DNA of 34,794 nt, from the NCBI GenBank assembly GCA_964638875.1, contig CAZXBL010000005.1, forward strand, positions 1 through 34,794, given 5' to 3'. The position numbers were made by a program, and so were the translations under genes. This stretch comes from JALRHH01 sp964638875 (GTDB taxonomy: Bacteria; Patescibacteriota; Saccharimonadia; Saccharimonadales; JALRHH01). Shown here piece by piece: positions 16,594 through 23,159 of this stretch (position 1 is its first letter; the number at the start of each line of letters is the position of its first letter). The notes under the pieces were generated by a model. That model was given only the letters and a program-made list of their open reading frames with translations. It made no database searches and had not been told where the DNA came from.

Positions 16594-17685
16594 CTAGGAT
16601 TTCAGCGGCATAATAACGTGTAGATAGTCGTTACTGGCAGGGTCGGCCAAAACACACGGTTCCAGCTTGCCGTTAAAGGAAACTTGCACGTCTTCACCAC
16701 CAAGGGCATGTAACGCATCCAGAATATAACGTGAATTAAGCGTGATCACACCTTCGTTGGCGATCTGTGCTGCCGCACTAGCGGTGTTCTCACCAATTTG
16801 TGAGGCTATTGAACGAATACTAACCTGTTGTGCTTCGGCGTCGAGGTTCAGTGTCACACTGCCGGCACTTTCGCGGGCGAACAAACTCGATACCTTGGTA
16901 ATATTTGTGAGTTCAGACTTCTTGAGCGTCGCGTCGCTAGCAAAAGAGCGCGGGATGAGCTTACGGTAGTCTGGGTACTTACCTTCGATAAGTCGTGCCA
17001 CCAACTCTACGTCACCAACTGTAAACAGGACTTGTTGATCATCATGTGTCACAACGACGTCTTCTTCAAAGTCGCCAAGGATACGGAGCAAGTCAGCAAG
17101 CGCACTCGCTGGGATTAGCAGATCAACATCCTTATCAATACTAATGAGAGATTTTTCTGCTAGACGATAACTGTCAGTTGCGACGATATATAGTTTTCCT
17201 TCGTGTGTGTGCCAGTAGACACCGGTCAGAACCGGGCGGGCTTCGTCGCTTGATGCTGCAACTACTACTTGCTGGAGTGATTGTTTCAGTAGCTTTCCGG
17301 GGATCTTCCAGCTTGTGCCGTTTGTGATGGCAGGCATGACAGGGTAGTCTTCTGCGGAAATACCATTAATAGTTGAATTATATTTGTCGGCTTTAATGTG
17401 CAGCTTGTACTCGTCTAATTTCAATTCAATAACTCCACCCGGAAGACTACTCACAAAATCCTGCATAAGCCGCGCAGGGACGGTTATAGCGCCTTCTGCA
17501 CTTACTTTAGAACCAATGTAGTGGGTGATTGCAATATCAAGGTTGGTTGCTGCAATACTGAGCCTGCCATCTACTGTCTTTAAGAGCACGTTTGAAAGAA
17601 TTGGTAAGGTCCCTCTACTATTAGCAACACGTGCTACGCTGCTGAGTGCTTTGCTGAGATTTTCTTGTGTGACTTGGAGCTTCAT
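16594..17685 (-). CDS. dnaN: DNA polymerase III β subunit (sliding clamp)
   Basis: The protein begins 'MKLQVTQENLSKALSSVA', the canonical clamp start, and is 363 residues long, normal for the three-domain clamp that rings DNA and tethers polymerase. The reading frame continues 74 codons further upstream, but ATG 17685 is preceded by AGGA seven bases away and the upstream residues do not look like clamp sequence. It ends '...LHVIMPLKS', a family-like C-terminus close to the usual 'PMRL'. It sits between dnaA and recF; the 275 bases upstream hold an origin unwinding element. Confidence 0.96.
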   Translation of the reverse strand: MKLQVTQENLSKALSSVARVANSRGTLPILSNVLLKTVDGRLSIAATNLDIAITHYIGSKVSAEGAITVPARLMQDFVSSLPGGVIELKLDEYKLHIKADKYNSTINGISAEDYPVMPAITNGTSWKIPGKLLKQSLQQVVVAASSDEARPVLTGVYWHTHEGKLYIVATDSYRLAEKSLISIDKDVDLLIPASALADLLRILGDFEEDVVVTHDDQQVLFTVGDVELVARLIEGKYPDYRKLIPRSFASDATLKKSELTNITKVSSLFARESAGSVTLNLDAEAQQVSIRSIASQIGENTASAAAQIANEGVITLNSRYILDALHALGGEDVQVSFNGKLEPCVLADPASNDYLHVIMPLKS

Positions 17686-17698
17686 TCTGTGTTCCTGT

Positions 17699-17746
17699 AT
17701 ACCTATATATTTAATTAGTAGTAGTGTTAGTAAGCACTGTGGATTG
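17699..17746 (-). other. oriC basal unwinding element: DnaA box, trio repeats, AT-rich tract
   Basis: On the - strand, a DnaA-box-like CAATCCACA (17738-17746, 7/9 to TTATCCACA) is followed by GTGC and then triplets complementary to TAA, TAG, TGT, TAG, TAG, TAG (17716-17733). An AT-only stretch (~17704-17716) comes next. The order box, short GC spacer, DnaA-trio, AT tract is that of the Bacillus subtilis unwinding element. Further box-like sequences in the same gap are TTACCCACA (17778-17786, 8/9) and TTGCCCACA (17894-17902, 7/9). No gene was seen in 17686-17960. Confidence 0.6.
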
Positions 17747-17960
17747 TGTGTACAAGCGGTTGATAACAGAGGTAAAATTACCCACAGGGGCTGTGTAGTT
17801 CCGCACACAAAATGTGTACAACCCACGTGAAAGTCGGGGAGTTTTCCATACGTATTTTGCAGATAAAACTTTGCTGTGCAGAACCCCGATACTTTGCCCA
17901 CAGGCATCAGTGGCTTTTCCTACGGCTTCTACACAGGTCTTCCACATGGTCACAAAATCA

Positions 17961-19349
17961 CTAAGCATACAAACGCTCCTTAATTTCATTTACGGCTGCC
18001 TTAATATCGGCATCGTAACTGACTTCTTTTTCGATCTTCTCGACAGAATGTATCGCGGTGGTGTGGTCTTTACGCCCAAGCTCGCGGGCAATTTTAGGGA
18101 AGCTGAGGTGTAGCTCGCTGCGCAGCATGTACATTGCGACTTGACGGGGGACGACAATATCTTTGTCACGCTTTGGCCCCATGATCTCTTCCATAGGGAT
18201 TTGGAAATGTTTCGCACATCGTTCGATAATTTGTTTCGCACTAATATGTTTTGGCCGGGTCTTAGTAGCACCAAGTAGGGTGGTTGCTAGGTTGATGTCT
18301 GGGCTCAAGCCACGCATTTCACAAAATGCGAGCAGCTGGTTCAGCGCACCTTCAAGCTCACGAATGTTCGACTGCACCAAGTTAGCAAGGTATTCCACGA
18401 CCGGTGGGTCAAGACTGACGCCGTGTACTTGGGCCTTGGTTTGGATAATGACACAACGCGTTTCAAAATCAGGGATCTGCATATCAATACTCATGCCCCA
18501 AGTAAATCGACTGCGCAGACGTTCCTCTAGTGTCGGGATGTCCTTTGGTGGTTTGTCACTACTAATGATGATCTGCTTGTTTGCCTGGTGTAGTGCGTTA
18601 AATGTGTGGAAGAACTCCTCCTGCGTCTTTTCCTTGCCAGCGATGAACTGGATATCATCAATGATCAGCACATCGGCGTTGCGGTAATAACTAGCAAAGT
18701 CGGTGTTTTTCTTGAATTTAATTGCGTCCAAGAATTCCTGCACAAACTGTTCAATTGAAATATATACGATGTTTGCGTCAGGGTTGCCAGCAATAACAGC
18801 ATTGCCAACCGCCTGGATCAGGTGAGTTTTACCCAAACCAACACCACCGTACAGAAATAGCGGGTTATATTTAGTACCCGGGTTCGCTGCGATTGCCTGA
18901 CATGCTGCATAAGCCAACTCATTACCAGAACCGACAATAAAGTTATCGAATGTGTATTTCTCGTTCAGGCCCAATCTGTATGAGTGGGTGAGTGAGCTGG
19001 TCTGGCTACGGCTTTGCTGAGAGTTCGCTGCGTTGTTCGCGATCCGCTCAGTCGTTGCTGCATTAAGAATCAACGTTTCTTCATCAGCCTTTTTAGGGAT
19101 ATTAATAGAGGAGTAGATCTTATATTCAATGCGTTCTGGGATTACGCCGTTCTTGGTGATCAGATCAGTGATCATCTGATTGTATTTCTGTTCCAACTGC
19201 TGCTTTATAAAGACATTTGGTACACCGATTGTAATGACATTGTCCTTGTGGCGGAGCAGACGGGTGTTCTTGAACCAAGTCACATAGGAGCCGCGTGACA
19301 CTGTCAGTTCAATTTCGCCTAAGACCGTTTGCCACAGGTTATCCTGCAT
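17961..19349 (-). CDS. dnaA: Chromosomal replication initiator DnaA
   Basis: 462 residues with all four DnaA domains. An N-terminal interaction domain ('LWQTVLGEIELTVSRGSYVTW') and a Ser/Gln/Asn-rich linker (~95-125) come first. The AAA+ domain has Walker A 'GGVGLGKTHLIQA', Walker B 'VLIIDDIQF' and 'LRSRFTWGM'. The C-terminal DNA-binding domain carries the DnaA signature 'GRKDHTTAIHSVEKI'. It binds the boxes listed here to open the origin. A strong Shine-Dalgarno (AAGGGAGAGG) precedes the ATG. It is the first gene of dnaA-dnaN-recF. Its promoter overlaps a DnaA box, which suggests autoregulation. Confidence 0.98.
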   Translation of the reverse strand: MQDNLWQTVLGEIELTVSRGSYVTWFKNTRLLRHKDNVITIGVPNVFIKQQLEQKYNQMITDLITKNGVIPERIEYKIYSSINIPKKADEETLILNAATTERIANNAANSQQSRSQTSSLTHSYRLGLNEKYTFDNFIVGSGNELAYAACQAIAANPGTKYNPLFLYGGVGLGKTHLIQAVGNAVIAGNPDANIVYISIEQFVQEFLDAIKFKKNTDFASYYRNADVLIIDDIQFIAGKEKTQEEFFHTFNALHQANKQIIISSDKPPKDIPTLEERLRSRFTWGMSIDMQIPDFETRCVIIQTKAQVHGVSLDPPVVEYLANLVQSNIRELEGALNQLLAFCEMRGLSPDINLATTLLGATKTRPKHISAKQIIERCAKHFQIPMEEIMGPKRDKDIVVPRQVAMYMLRSELHLSFPKIARELGRKDHTTAIHSVEKIEKEVSYDADIKAAVNEIKERLYA

Positions 19350-19384
19350 TACCCTCTCCCTTGGTGTAACGTTTTGTTCCTCTT

Positions 19385-19414
19385 AATATACAGAAAAGTA
19401 GTAGTTTTCCACAA
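19385..19414 (-). promoter_or_regulatory. Probable dnaA promoter overlapping a DnaA box
   Basis: On the - strand, TTGTGG (19409-19414), an 18-base spacer, then TATATT (19385-19390). The start near 19378 leaves a ~29-base leader with a Shine-Dalgarno. The DnaA box at 19405-19413 covers most of the -35, so DnaA could repress its own gene. Confidence 0.5.
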
Positions 19415-19511
19415 CCCTTTTGCCATCGTTTACTGATTTTATGCAAAATCATTGAAAAACTAGTTTTTTATACACAAAGGGAACGCTAATCTGTTAATCT
19501 GTGGAAAACAC

Positions 19512-19540
19512 TTGAGCTACAGTGGAAAACTTGCTAGTAT
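19512..19540 (+). promoter_or_regulatory. rpmH promoter with extended -10
   Basis: TTGAGC (19512-19517), a 17-base spacer, then TAGTAT (19535-19540) preceded by TGC, which makes an extended -10. A DnaA-box-like sequence (19521-19529) lies in the spacer. Confidence 0.55.
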
Positions 19541-19626
19541 TAGTGGGTAAATATTGTTAATTTCACCATGAGTGTGAAAAGGCCGCTTGAACTTACGGAC
19601 AACATACAGTATCGTTGTCTGGTTTG

Positions 19627-19647
19627 GGTGAGTCACGCTGACTCGCC
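19627..19647 (+). promoter_or_regulatory. Stable hairpin in the rpmH leader
   Basis: GGTGAGTCA (19627-19635), loop CGC, TGACTCGCC (19639-19647): a nine-pair stem with one G-U pair in the predicted 5' leader, ~35 bases before the rpmH start. No T run follows, so it is more likely a regulatory or stabilising structure than a terminator. Confidence 0.5.
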
Positions 19648-19681
19648 AGCCATAGCGTAAGCTGCTAAAATAAGGATTGAA

Positions 19682-19819
19682 ATGCCAAAGCGAACACACC
19701 AACCAAAGACTCGCCGCCGCGCCCGTGAGCACGGCTTTATGAAGCGTATGGCGACTAAAGCCGGACGTTCAGTATTGAACCGCCGCCGCAACAAAGGTCG
19801 CAAAGAGTTGTCTGCCTAA
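19682..19819 (+). CDS. rpmH: Ribosomal protein bL34
   Basis: A 45-residue, very basic protein of the large ribosomal subunit. It starts 'MPKRTHQPKTRRRAREHGF' and continues 'MKRMATKAGRSVLNRRRNKG', the unmistakable bL34 pattern. AAGGATTG before the ATG supplies the ribosome binding site. Like most rpmH genes it lies next to oriC, divergent from dnaA and followed by rnpA. An intrinsic terminator follows within 25 bases. Confidence 0.97.
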   Translation: MPKRTHQPKTRRRAREHGFMKRMATKAGRSVLNRRRNKGRKELSA

Positions 19820-19839
19820 ATCAAGCAGGACAATAAAAG

Positions 19840-19864
19840 GAGCCTCAAGCAAGGGCTCTTTTTT
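19840..19864 (+). terminator. Intrinsic terminator between rpmH and rnpA
   Basis: GAGCC (19840-19844) pairs with GGCTC (19854-19858), extendable by a T-G pair, and is followed at once by six T (19859-19864). It would end or attenuate the rpmH transcript before rnpA. Confidence 0.75.
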
Positions 19865-19952
19865 AATTCTCTGCGACCCCAGATGATACACTAGTTGTCA
19901 GTATGATTACTCCGAAATGTAACGATAAAATGCTGCCAGGAGGCGAAGCCGA

Positions 19953-20297
19953 GTGATTACTCGTAAAAACCGTTTTCATGGTTACAACAGTCTCCGCTAC
20001 GTCTACCAGCACGGCAATACGGTGCGCGGTCCGTTGACAGCGGTAAAGTTTATAAATAATGATCGTCGCAAGGATTATCGTCTGGCGATCGTAGTCAGCA
20101 AAAAAGTCAGCAAATCCGCCGTGGTCCGAAACCGTATCCGTCGCCGTCTATATGAGGCATTTCGATTGGAGTCCCCAAATATCAAGCAGCCATACGACAT
20201 TGTCGTCACGGTTTTTAACGAACAACTTGCCACTATTTCAGGTGAAGAAGTAAAAAAACTTGTCCATGCCCAGCTCCGGCAGGCAAAAATCATTTAG
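19953..20297 (+). CDS. rnpA: Ribonuclease P protein component
   Basis: 114 basic residues. This is the protein subunit that helps RNase P RNA bind and cleave tRNA precursors. The family signature is seen in 'KSAVVRNRIRRRLYEAF', with 'RLAIVVSKKVSKSA' before it. The start is GTG 19953, nine bases after a perfect AGGAGG (19938-19943). The order rpmH-rnpA-yidC-jag is the standard origin-proximal cluster. A terminator separates it from rpmH, so it probably has its own promoter, perhaps TTGTCA at 19895, though no convincing -10 was found. Confidence 0.95.
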   Translation: MITRKNRFHGYNSLRYVYQHGNTVRGPLTAVKFINNDRRKDYRLAIVVSKKVSKSAVVRNRIRRRLYEAFRLESPNIKQPYDIVVTVFNEQLATISGEEVKKLVHAQLRQAKII

Positions 20298-20324
20298 AAG
20301 CCGGTTTAAATCATCCACCACACC

Positions 20325-20333
20325 TGTTAGAAT
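20325..20333 (+). promoter_or_regulatory. Possible extended -10 before yidC
   Basis: TGT followed by TAGAAT (20328-20333), with no good -35. If used, the mRNA would begin about five bases before the ATG and lose the GAGGA sequence (20335-20339) that otherwise acts as ribosome binding site. Read-through from rnpA would keep it. Confidence 0.3.
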
Positions 20334-20344
20334 AGAGGATAACT

Positions 20345-21268
20345 ATGTTTGATAATCTCGTCGTACAACCGATCTTTAATCTGCTTGTCTTTATTACAGC
20401 CCTGATTCCGGGCCATAACTTTGGCATTGCCATCGTCGTCTTTACAATATTGATTCGCTTTGCGATGTGGCCACTCGTCAAAAAGCAATTGCACCACGCC
20501 AGCGCTATGCGCAAGATGCAGCCTCAGATAAAGCGCATCAAGAAAGAAGCCGCCGGTGACCGTAAGCAAGAATCGGCCATGCTCATGGAACTGTACAAGG
20601 AACGGAATATCAGCCCGTTTGGCTCACTTGGTACCATTATTATCCAGTTCATCGTATTACTTGGCCTGTATTTTGCGCTGCGCAAAATGGTGCACGACCC
20701 AGCCGCACTCGTGGACTTTGCATACGATCCTATTAGAGACCTGCCGTGGCTTCAGGATATCGCAGCCAAGACCGCCAGCTTTGACGAGTCGTTCATCGGT
20801 CTCATGGACCTAACCCGTGCCGCGATTAGTAGCCAAGGTTTCTACTGGCCAGCATTCCTACTAGTTCTTGGAAGTGCGTACGTACAGTTCAAACAGAGTT
20901 CACAGCTAATGCCAAAGCCCAAGGACGGGCGTGGCCTAAAGCAAATTCTTAAAGATGCTGCAGAGGGCAGAGAAGCTGATCAATCTGAGGTCAGCGCCGC
21001 GGTCATGCGTGGCACCCGCTTCCTGATTCCTGCCATGATCCTATTCTTTACCGTTGGACTTGCCGCCGCCTTGAGCCTCTACTGGTTTGTTAGCGGAATC
21101 GTCGCGATCATCCAACAGAGCCGTGTTCTGAAACAGGACGAAGAAGAAATGGAAGCAATCGCCGATGAGCCTGCCAGCAACAAGGTCATCGAAGGCGAAG
21201 TAGTTACGAGGGGCCAGGGTTCAAAAAACAAAAAGTCCAAATCATCTCAAAAAAAGAAGAGGAGATGA
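20345..21268 (+). CDS. yidC: Membrane protein insertase YidC/Oxa1
   Basis: 307 residues. It inserts and folds membrane proteins, with or without SecYEG. The first hydrophobic segment is followed by 'FTILIRFAMWPLVKKQ', which holds the conserved Arg of the hydrophilic groove. A charged cytoplasmic hairpin ('MQPQIKRIKKEAAGDRKQES') and 'ERNISPFGSLGTIIIQF' are typical of the family. Further membrane segments lie at ~170-190 and ~220-260. The Lys/Arg-rich tail ('KNKKSKSSQKKKRR') could bind ribosomes. The short Gram-positive/CPR form lacks the large periplasmic domain of Proteobacteria. It ends in TGA, one base before the next start. Confidence 0.95.
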   Translation: MFDNLVVQPIFNLLVFITALIPGHNFGIAIVVFTILIRFAMWPLVKKQLHHASAMRKMQPQIKRIKKEAAGDRKQESAMLMELYKERNISPFGSLGTIIIQFIVLLGLYFALRKMVHDPAALVDFAYDPIRDLPWLQDIAAKTASFDESFIGLMDLTRAAISSQGFYWPAFLLVLGSAYVQFKQSSQLMPKPKDGRGLKQILKDAAEGREADQSEVSAAVMRGTRFLIPAMILFFTVGLAAALSLYWFVSGIVAIIQQSRVLKQDEEEMEAIADEPASNKVIEGEVVTRGQGSKNKKSKSSQKKKRR

Positions 21269-21269
21269 C

Positions 21270-21425
21270 ATGAGTGAGCTATTCCTTTCAGGCTCAGTAA
21301 TGAAAGCTAATTTGATAGAGCAAGAAGGCACGTTATGGTGCGGAGGCGTAACTGTGTTACGTCGACAAACCAAACGCGACTTATTGCCTGCCAAATTAGT
21401 TTGCAATTGGGACGGAAAGGAGTAG
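21270..21425 (+). CDS. 51-residue small ORF between yidC and jag
   Basis: The ORF starts at ATG 21270 with a strong AGGAG five bases upstream, beginning one base after the yidC stop. Its stop falls inside the AAAGGAGTAGG that serves the next gene. The product begins 'MSELFLSGSVMKANLIEQEG', has two Cys and several basic residues, and shows no membrane segment. It does not look like the Jag N-terminal domain and I cannot name it. Ribosome-binding-site quality and tight packing argue that it is translated. Its role could be its own peptide or coupling of yidC to jag translation. Confidence 0.5.
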   Translation: MSELFLSGSVMKANLIEQEGTLWCGGVTVLRRQTKRDLLPAKLVCNWDGKE

Positions 21426-21435
21426 GTTGCTCAAA

Positions 21436-21894
21436 ATGGAAGAATCACTACAATACGCCAAGAAATATCTTGAGGATCTTTTGTCCTTTTTCGGACTCAA
21501 CACCGATATCTACGCCACCAGCGAAGACAATGAGGTTATTGAACTACACGTGCCCTCAACCCACCTAAACGGCTTCCTGATTGGTCAGCACGGCGACACA
21601 ATGCGTTCGCTCCAGTATATGGTTAGTAATGCACTGAAAAACAACGGCTTTGAAGTCACCCGTGTGAATGTAGACGTTGCCGAATACAAGAAACAGCGCG
21701 CAGATCGCCTGGCAGAGAAAGCAGAGGAGTGGGTCAAAAAGGTCCAAGACACTAACGAACCAATGCACTTGCAGCCAATGAACGCTGCTGATCGCCGCAT
21801 CGCCCACAAAGTCGCCGCAGACGCTGGTCTGATTACAGAATCAGAAGGCGAAGGCCGCGACCGCCACGTCGTCTACAAACCCGCCGCAGAATAA
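21436..21894 (+). CDS. khpB: KH-R3H RNA-binding protein (Jag/KhpB)
   Basis: 152 residues. A KH domain has the GxxG loop in 'FLIGQHGDTMRSLQYMV' (~45-61). An R3H domain follows at the C-terminus, with 'ADRRIAHKVAADAG' and 'GRDRHVVYKP'. The protein binds RNA and in Gram-positives affects cell-wall synthesis and division; it is regularly encoded after yidC. The separate Jag_N domain found in Firmicutes is absent. ATG 21436 is chosen; a TTG at 21427 sits four bases after GGAG and would add three residues. A perfect CAGAAT-ATA-ATTCTG hairpin (21900-21914) follows the stop, without a T run. Confidence 0.9.
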   Translation: MEESLQYAKKYLEDLLSFFGLNTDIYATSEDNEVIELHVPSTHLNGFLIGQHGDTMRSLQYMVSNALKNNGFEVTRVNVDVAEYKKQRADRLAEKAEEWVKKVQDTNEPMHLQPMNAADRRIAHKVAADAGLITESEGEGRDRHVVYKPAAE

Positions 21895-21929
21895 ATGCAC
21901 AGAATATAATTCTGGAACACTATACAAAG

Positions 21930-21956
21930 TTGACCGATCGGTCGTTTATGTATAAT
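21930..21956 (+). promoter_or_regulatory. Promoter and palindromic operator of the PaaX/Cas2-like gene
   Basis: GACCGATCGGTC (21932-21943) is a perfect 12-base palindrome overlapping the -35 (TTGACC, 21930-21935). The -10 is TATAAT at 21951-21956 (15-base spacer) or TAATAC at 21953-21958 (17-base spacer). The ATG at 21967 would have a leader of only about four bases. The overlap is the usual arrangement for a self-repressing regulator. Confidence 0.65.
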
Positions 21957-21966
21957 ACTTAAGCAT

Positions 21967-22554
21967 ATGAAGGGTGGGACAGAAACCAGTGCTGTAATTG
22001 ACGGCATTATGAGATTTATTGTTGGTGGCGGAACGATCACCACAATTTTAGCGGCACCTGGTATGGCCGAGGTTCTCGATAAGCCAACACTAAATTACTT
22101 TAACAAGCTTGATAAACGTGCTCAGCGGCGAGAACTAAAGCGTCTTGTCTACTATATGAAGCAAAAAGGGTTAGTTTATCCTACGAGTGAAGAATACATG
22201 CATGGTATCGTCGTGACAAAGAAAGGTCTAGAACGGCTAAAGACAATAGACTTTGAAACATTGCAGATTCCTACACCAACAAAATGGGACAACAAATGGC
22301 GGCTCGTGCTGTTTGATATTCCAGAGCACCGTCGTGCTGGACGACGCGTACTAATATCAAAGTTAAAAGCAATCGGTTTCTTGCAACTTCAAAGAAGTGT
22401 GTGGGTACATCCTTTACCTTGCAGAGCAGAGATAGAGGTTATCACGCACCACTATAATATAGCGCGATACGTTTCCTATATCGACGCGACAGGTATCGAC
22501 AACCACGACGTACTAGTCAAAAAATTTAAGACTATTCTCACTCAGCCGAAGTAA
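21967..22554 (+). CDS. PaaX-like transcriptional regulator with Cas2-like C-terminal domain
   Basis: 195 residues. Residues ~40-95 look like a winged helix: 'KRAQRRELKRLVYYMKQKG' followed by 'MHGIVVTKKGLERL'. Residues ~105-190 have the PaaX/Cas2 ferredoxin-like pattern: 'KWRLVLFDIPEHRRAGR', 'LKAIGFLQLQRSVWVHP', 'ITHHYNIARYVSYIDA'. The Asp of 'LFDIPE' matches the Cas2 metal-binding Asp, but PaaX-family regulators keep this fold without nuclease activity, and no cas gene or repeat array is in the window. A DNA-binding regulator that dimerises through the Cas2-like part is the best reading. It probably controls itself through the promoter palindrome and may also act at the second copy after the gene. 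Confidence 0.75.
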   Translation: MKGGTETSAVIDGIMRFIVGGGTITTILAAPGMAEVLDKPTLNYFNKLDKRAQRRELKRLVYYMKQKGLVYPTSEEYMHGIVVTKKGLERLKTIDFETLQIPTPTKWDNKWRLVLFDIPEHRRAGRRVLISKLKAIGFLQLQRSVWVHPLPCRAEIEVITHHYNIARYVSYIDATGIDNHDVLVKKFKTILTQPK

Positions 22555-22569
22555 GTATCTGTATAATCC

Positions 22570-22600
22570 TAAAGTGTCTACTTAAATGTCCGATCGGTCA
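22570..22600. promoter_or_regulatory. Second, inverted copy of the palindromic operator
   Basis: GTCCGATCGGTC (22588-22599) differs from the first operator by one base. Read on the - strand, the similarity continues inward for ~14 more bases (TTTAAGTAGACACTT against TTTATGTATAATACTT). The two sites therefore flank the regulator as diverged inverted repeats. The site lies ~100 bases before the next gene; a TATAAT at 22562-22567 sits just upstream of it. Confidence 0.55.
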
Positions 22601-22697
22601 GTCCAGTAGACATGTTTTGCACAGGATTTTTTCAGGTTCTGCTGTTCGACACGGGCTGAATTACTATATGATATAAATAATTATTTGGGGGTAGGTA

Positions 22698-23159
22698 ATG
22701 AGTACGCCGGTTAAATTTTTTGGAGTCATTCTTGGTGTGCCAGCGTTGATCATCGGGCTGTTACTTGTTAACGCATTCATATATCCTTTTAGCTCCAAGA
22801 ACCCTAATTTTTCCGACGTAGAGCAGGCATTCTCTAAACTCCAGTTTCCTTCAGACTGGCAAGAAATCAGCAGCAGCGAAAACCGAGGCATTGCCGGTCG
22901 CGGCTGCGACCCCTTCAACTCCTCCGGCTGCTTTAGTAAACGAAAAGTTTTTAGTGTTCCAATAAATGTGGGTTCGACACAGGTGTCGCAGGTTCTTAAG
23001 CAGTCTGGATGTGAGAGCATCTCCATCGAGGAGTATAAATATAATGACACAGACAAACCTTCTTATAACTTTAGGTGCACAATAGGTAGTAACGTTTTCT
23101 ATAGTGGTAACCTAAGTGGTACAGAGAATCGTGTCAGCATCAGCAGCAGCACCTACTAG
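22698..23159 (+). CDS. Small membrane-anchored exported protein of unknown function
   Basis: 153 residues, not recognised. One membrane segment lies at ~7-29, followed by an exported domain with four Cys ('GRGCDPFNSSGCF', then Cys near 101 and 117) that could form two disulfides. The start ATG follows GGGGGTAGG. A possible -10 is TATGAT at 22667-22672. The 3' end overlaps the start of the cutinase-like gene by about 44 bases, so the two are probably co-expressed and may act together at the surface. Confidence 0.6.
   Translation: MSTPVKFFGVILGVPALIIGLLLVNAFIYPFSSKNPNFSDVEQAFSKLQFPSDWQEISSSENRGIAGRGCDPFNSSGCFSKRKVFSVPINVGSTQVSQVLKQSGCESISIEEYKYNDTDKPSYNFRCTIGSNVFYSGNLSGTENRVSISSSTY

Larger units (their letters stand above)
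19350..19681. other. dnaA-rpmH intergenic region: DnaA-box cluster, second part of oriC
   Basis: These 332 bases hold no gene. DnaA boxes are TTTTCCACA (19405-19413, +), TTATACACA (19468-19476, +, a perfect TTATNCACA match), TGTGGAAAA (19500-19508, the TTTTCCACA box on -) and AGTGGAAAA (19521-19529, one mismatch, on -). The sequence around them is AT-rich. The dnaA promoter reads leftwards and the rpmH promoter rightwards out of the region. Confidence 0.75.

Noticed and set aside
19395..19413. GTAGTAG next to TTTTCCACA as a DnaA-trio unwinding element
   Set aside because: The box points the wrong way relative to the triplets and there are only two repeats; the dnaA-dnaN site is much better.
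21260..21270. Possible UGA recoding as in some CPR lineages
   Set aside because: yidC ends naturally at TGA after its basic tail and no gene here needs TGA read through.
22270..22540. Cas2-like domain as evidence for a CRISPR-Cas system
   Set aside because: The domain is attached to a winged helix as in PaaX regulators, and there is no cas1, effector or repeat-spacer array in the window.
21930..22602. Inverted repeats around the PaaX-like gene as ends of a mobile element
   Set aside because: No target-site duplication flanks them, the gene is not a transposase, and the palindromic core overlapping a promoter fits an operator better.
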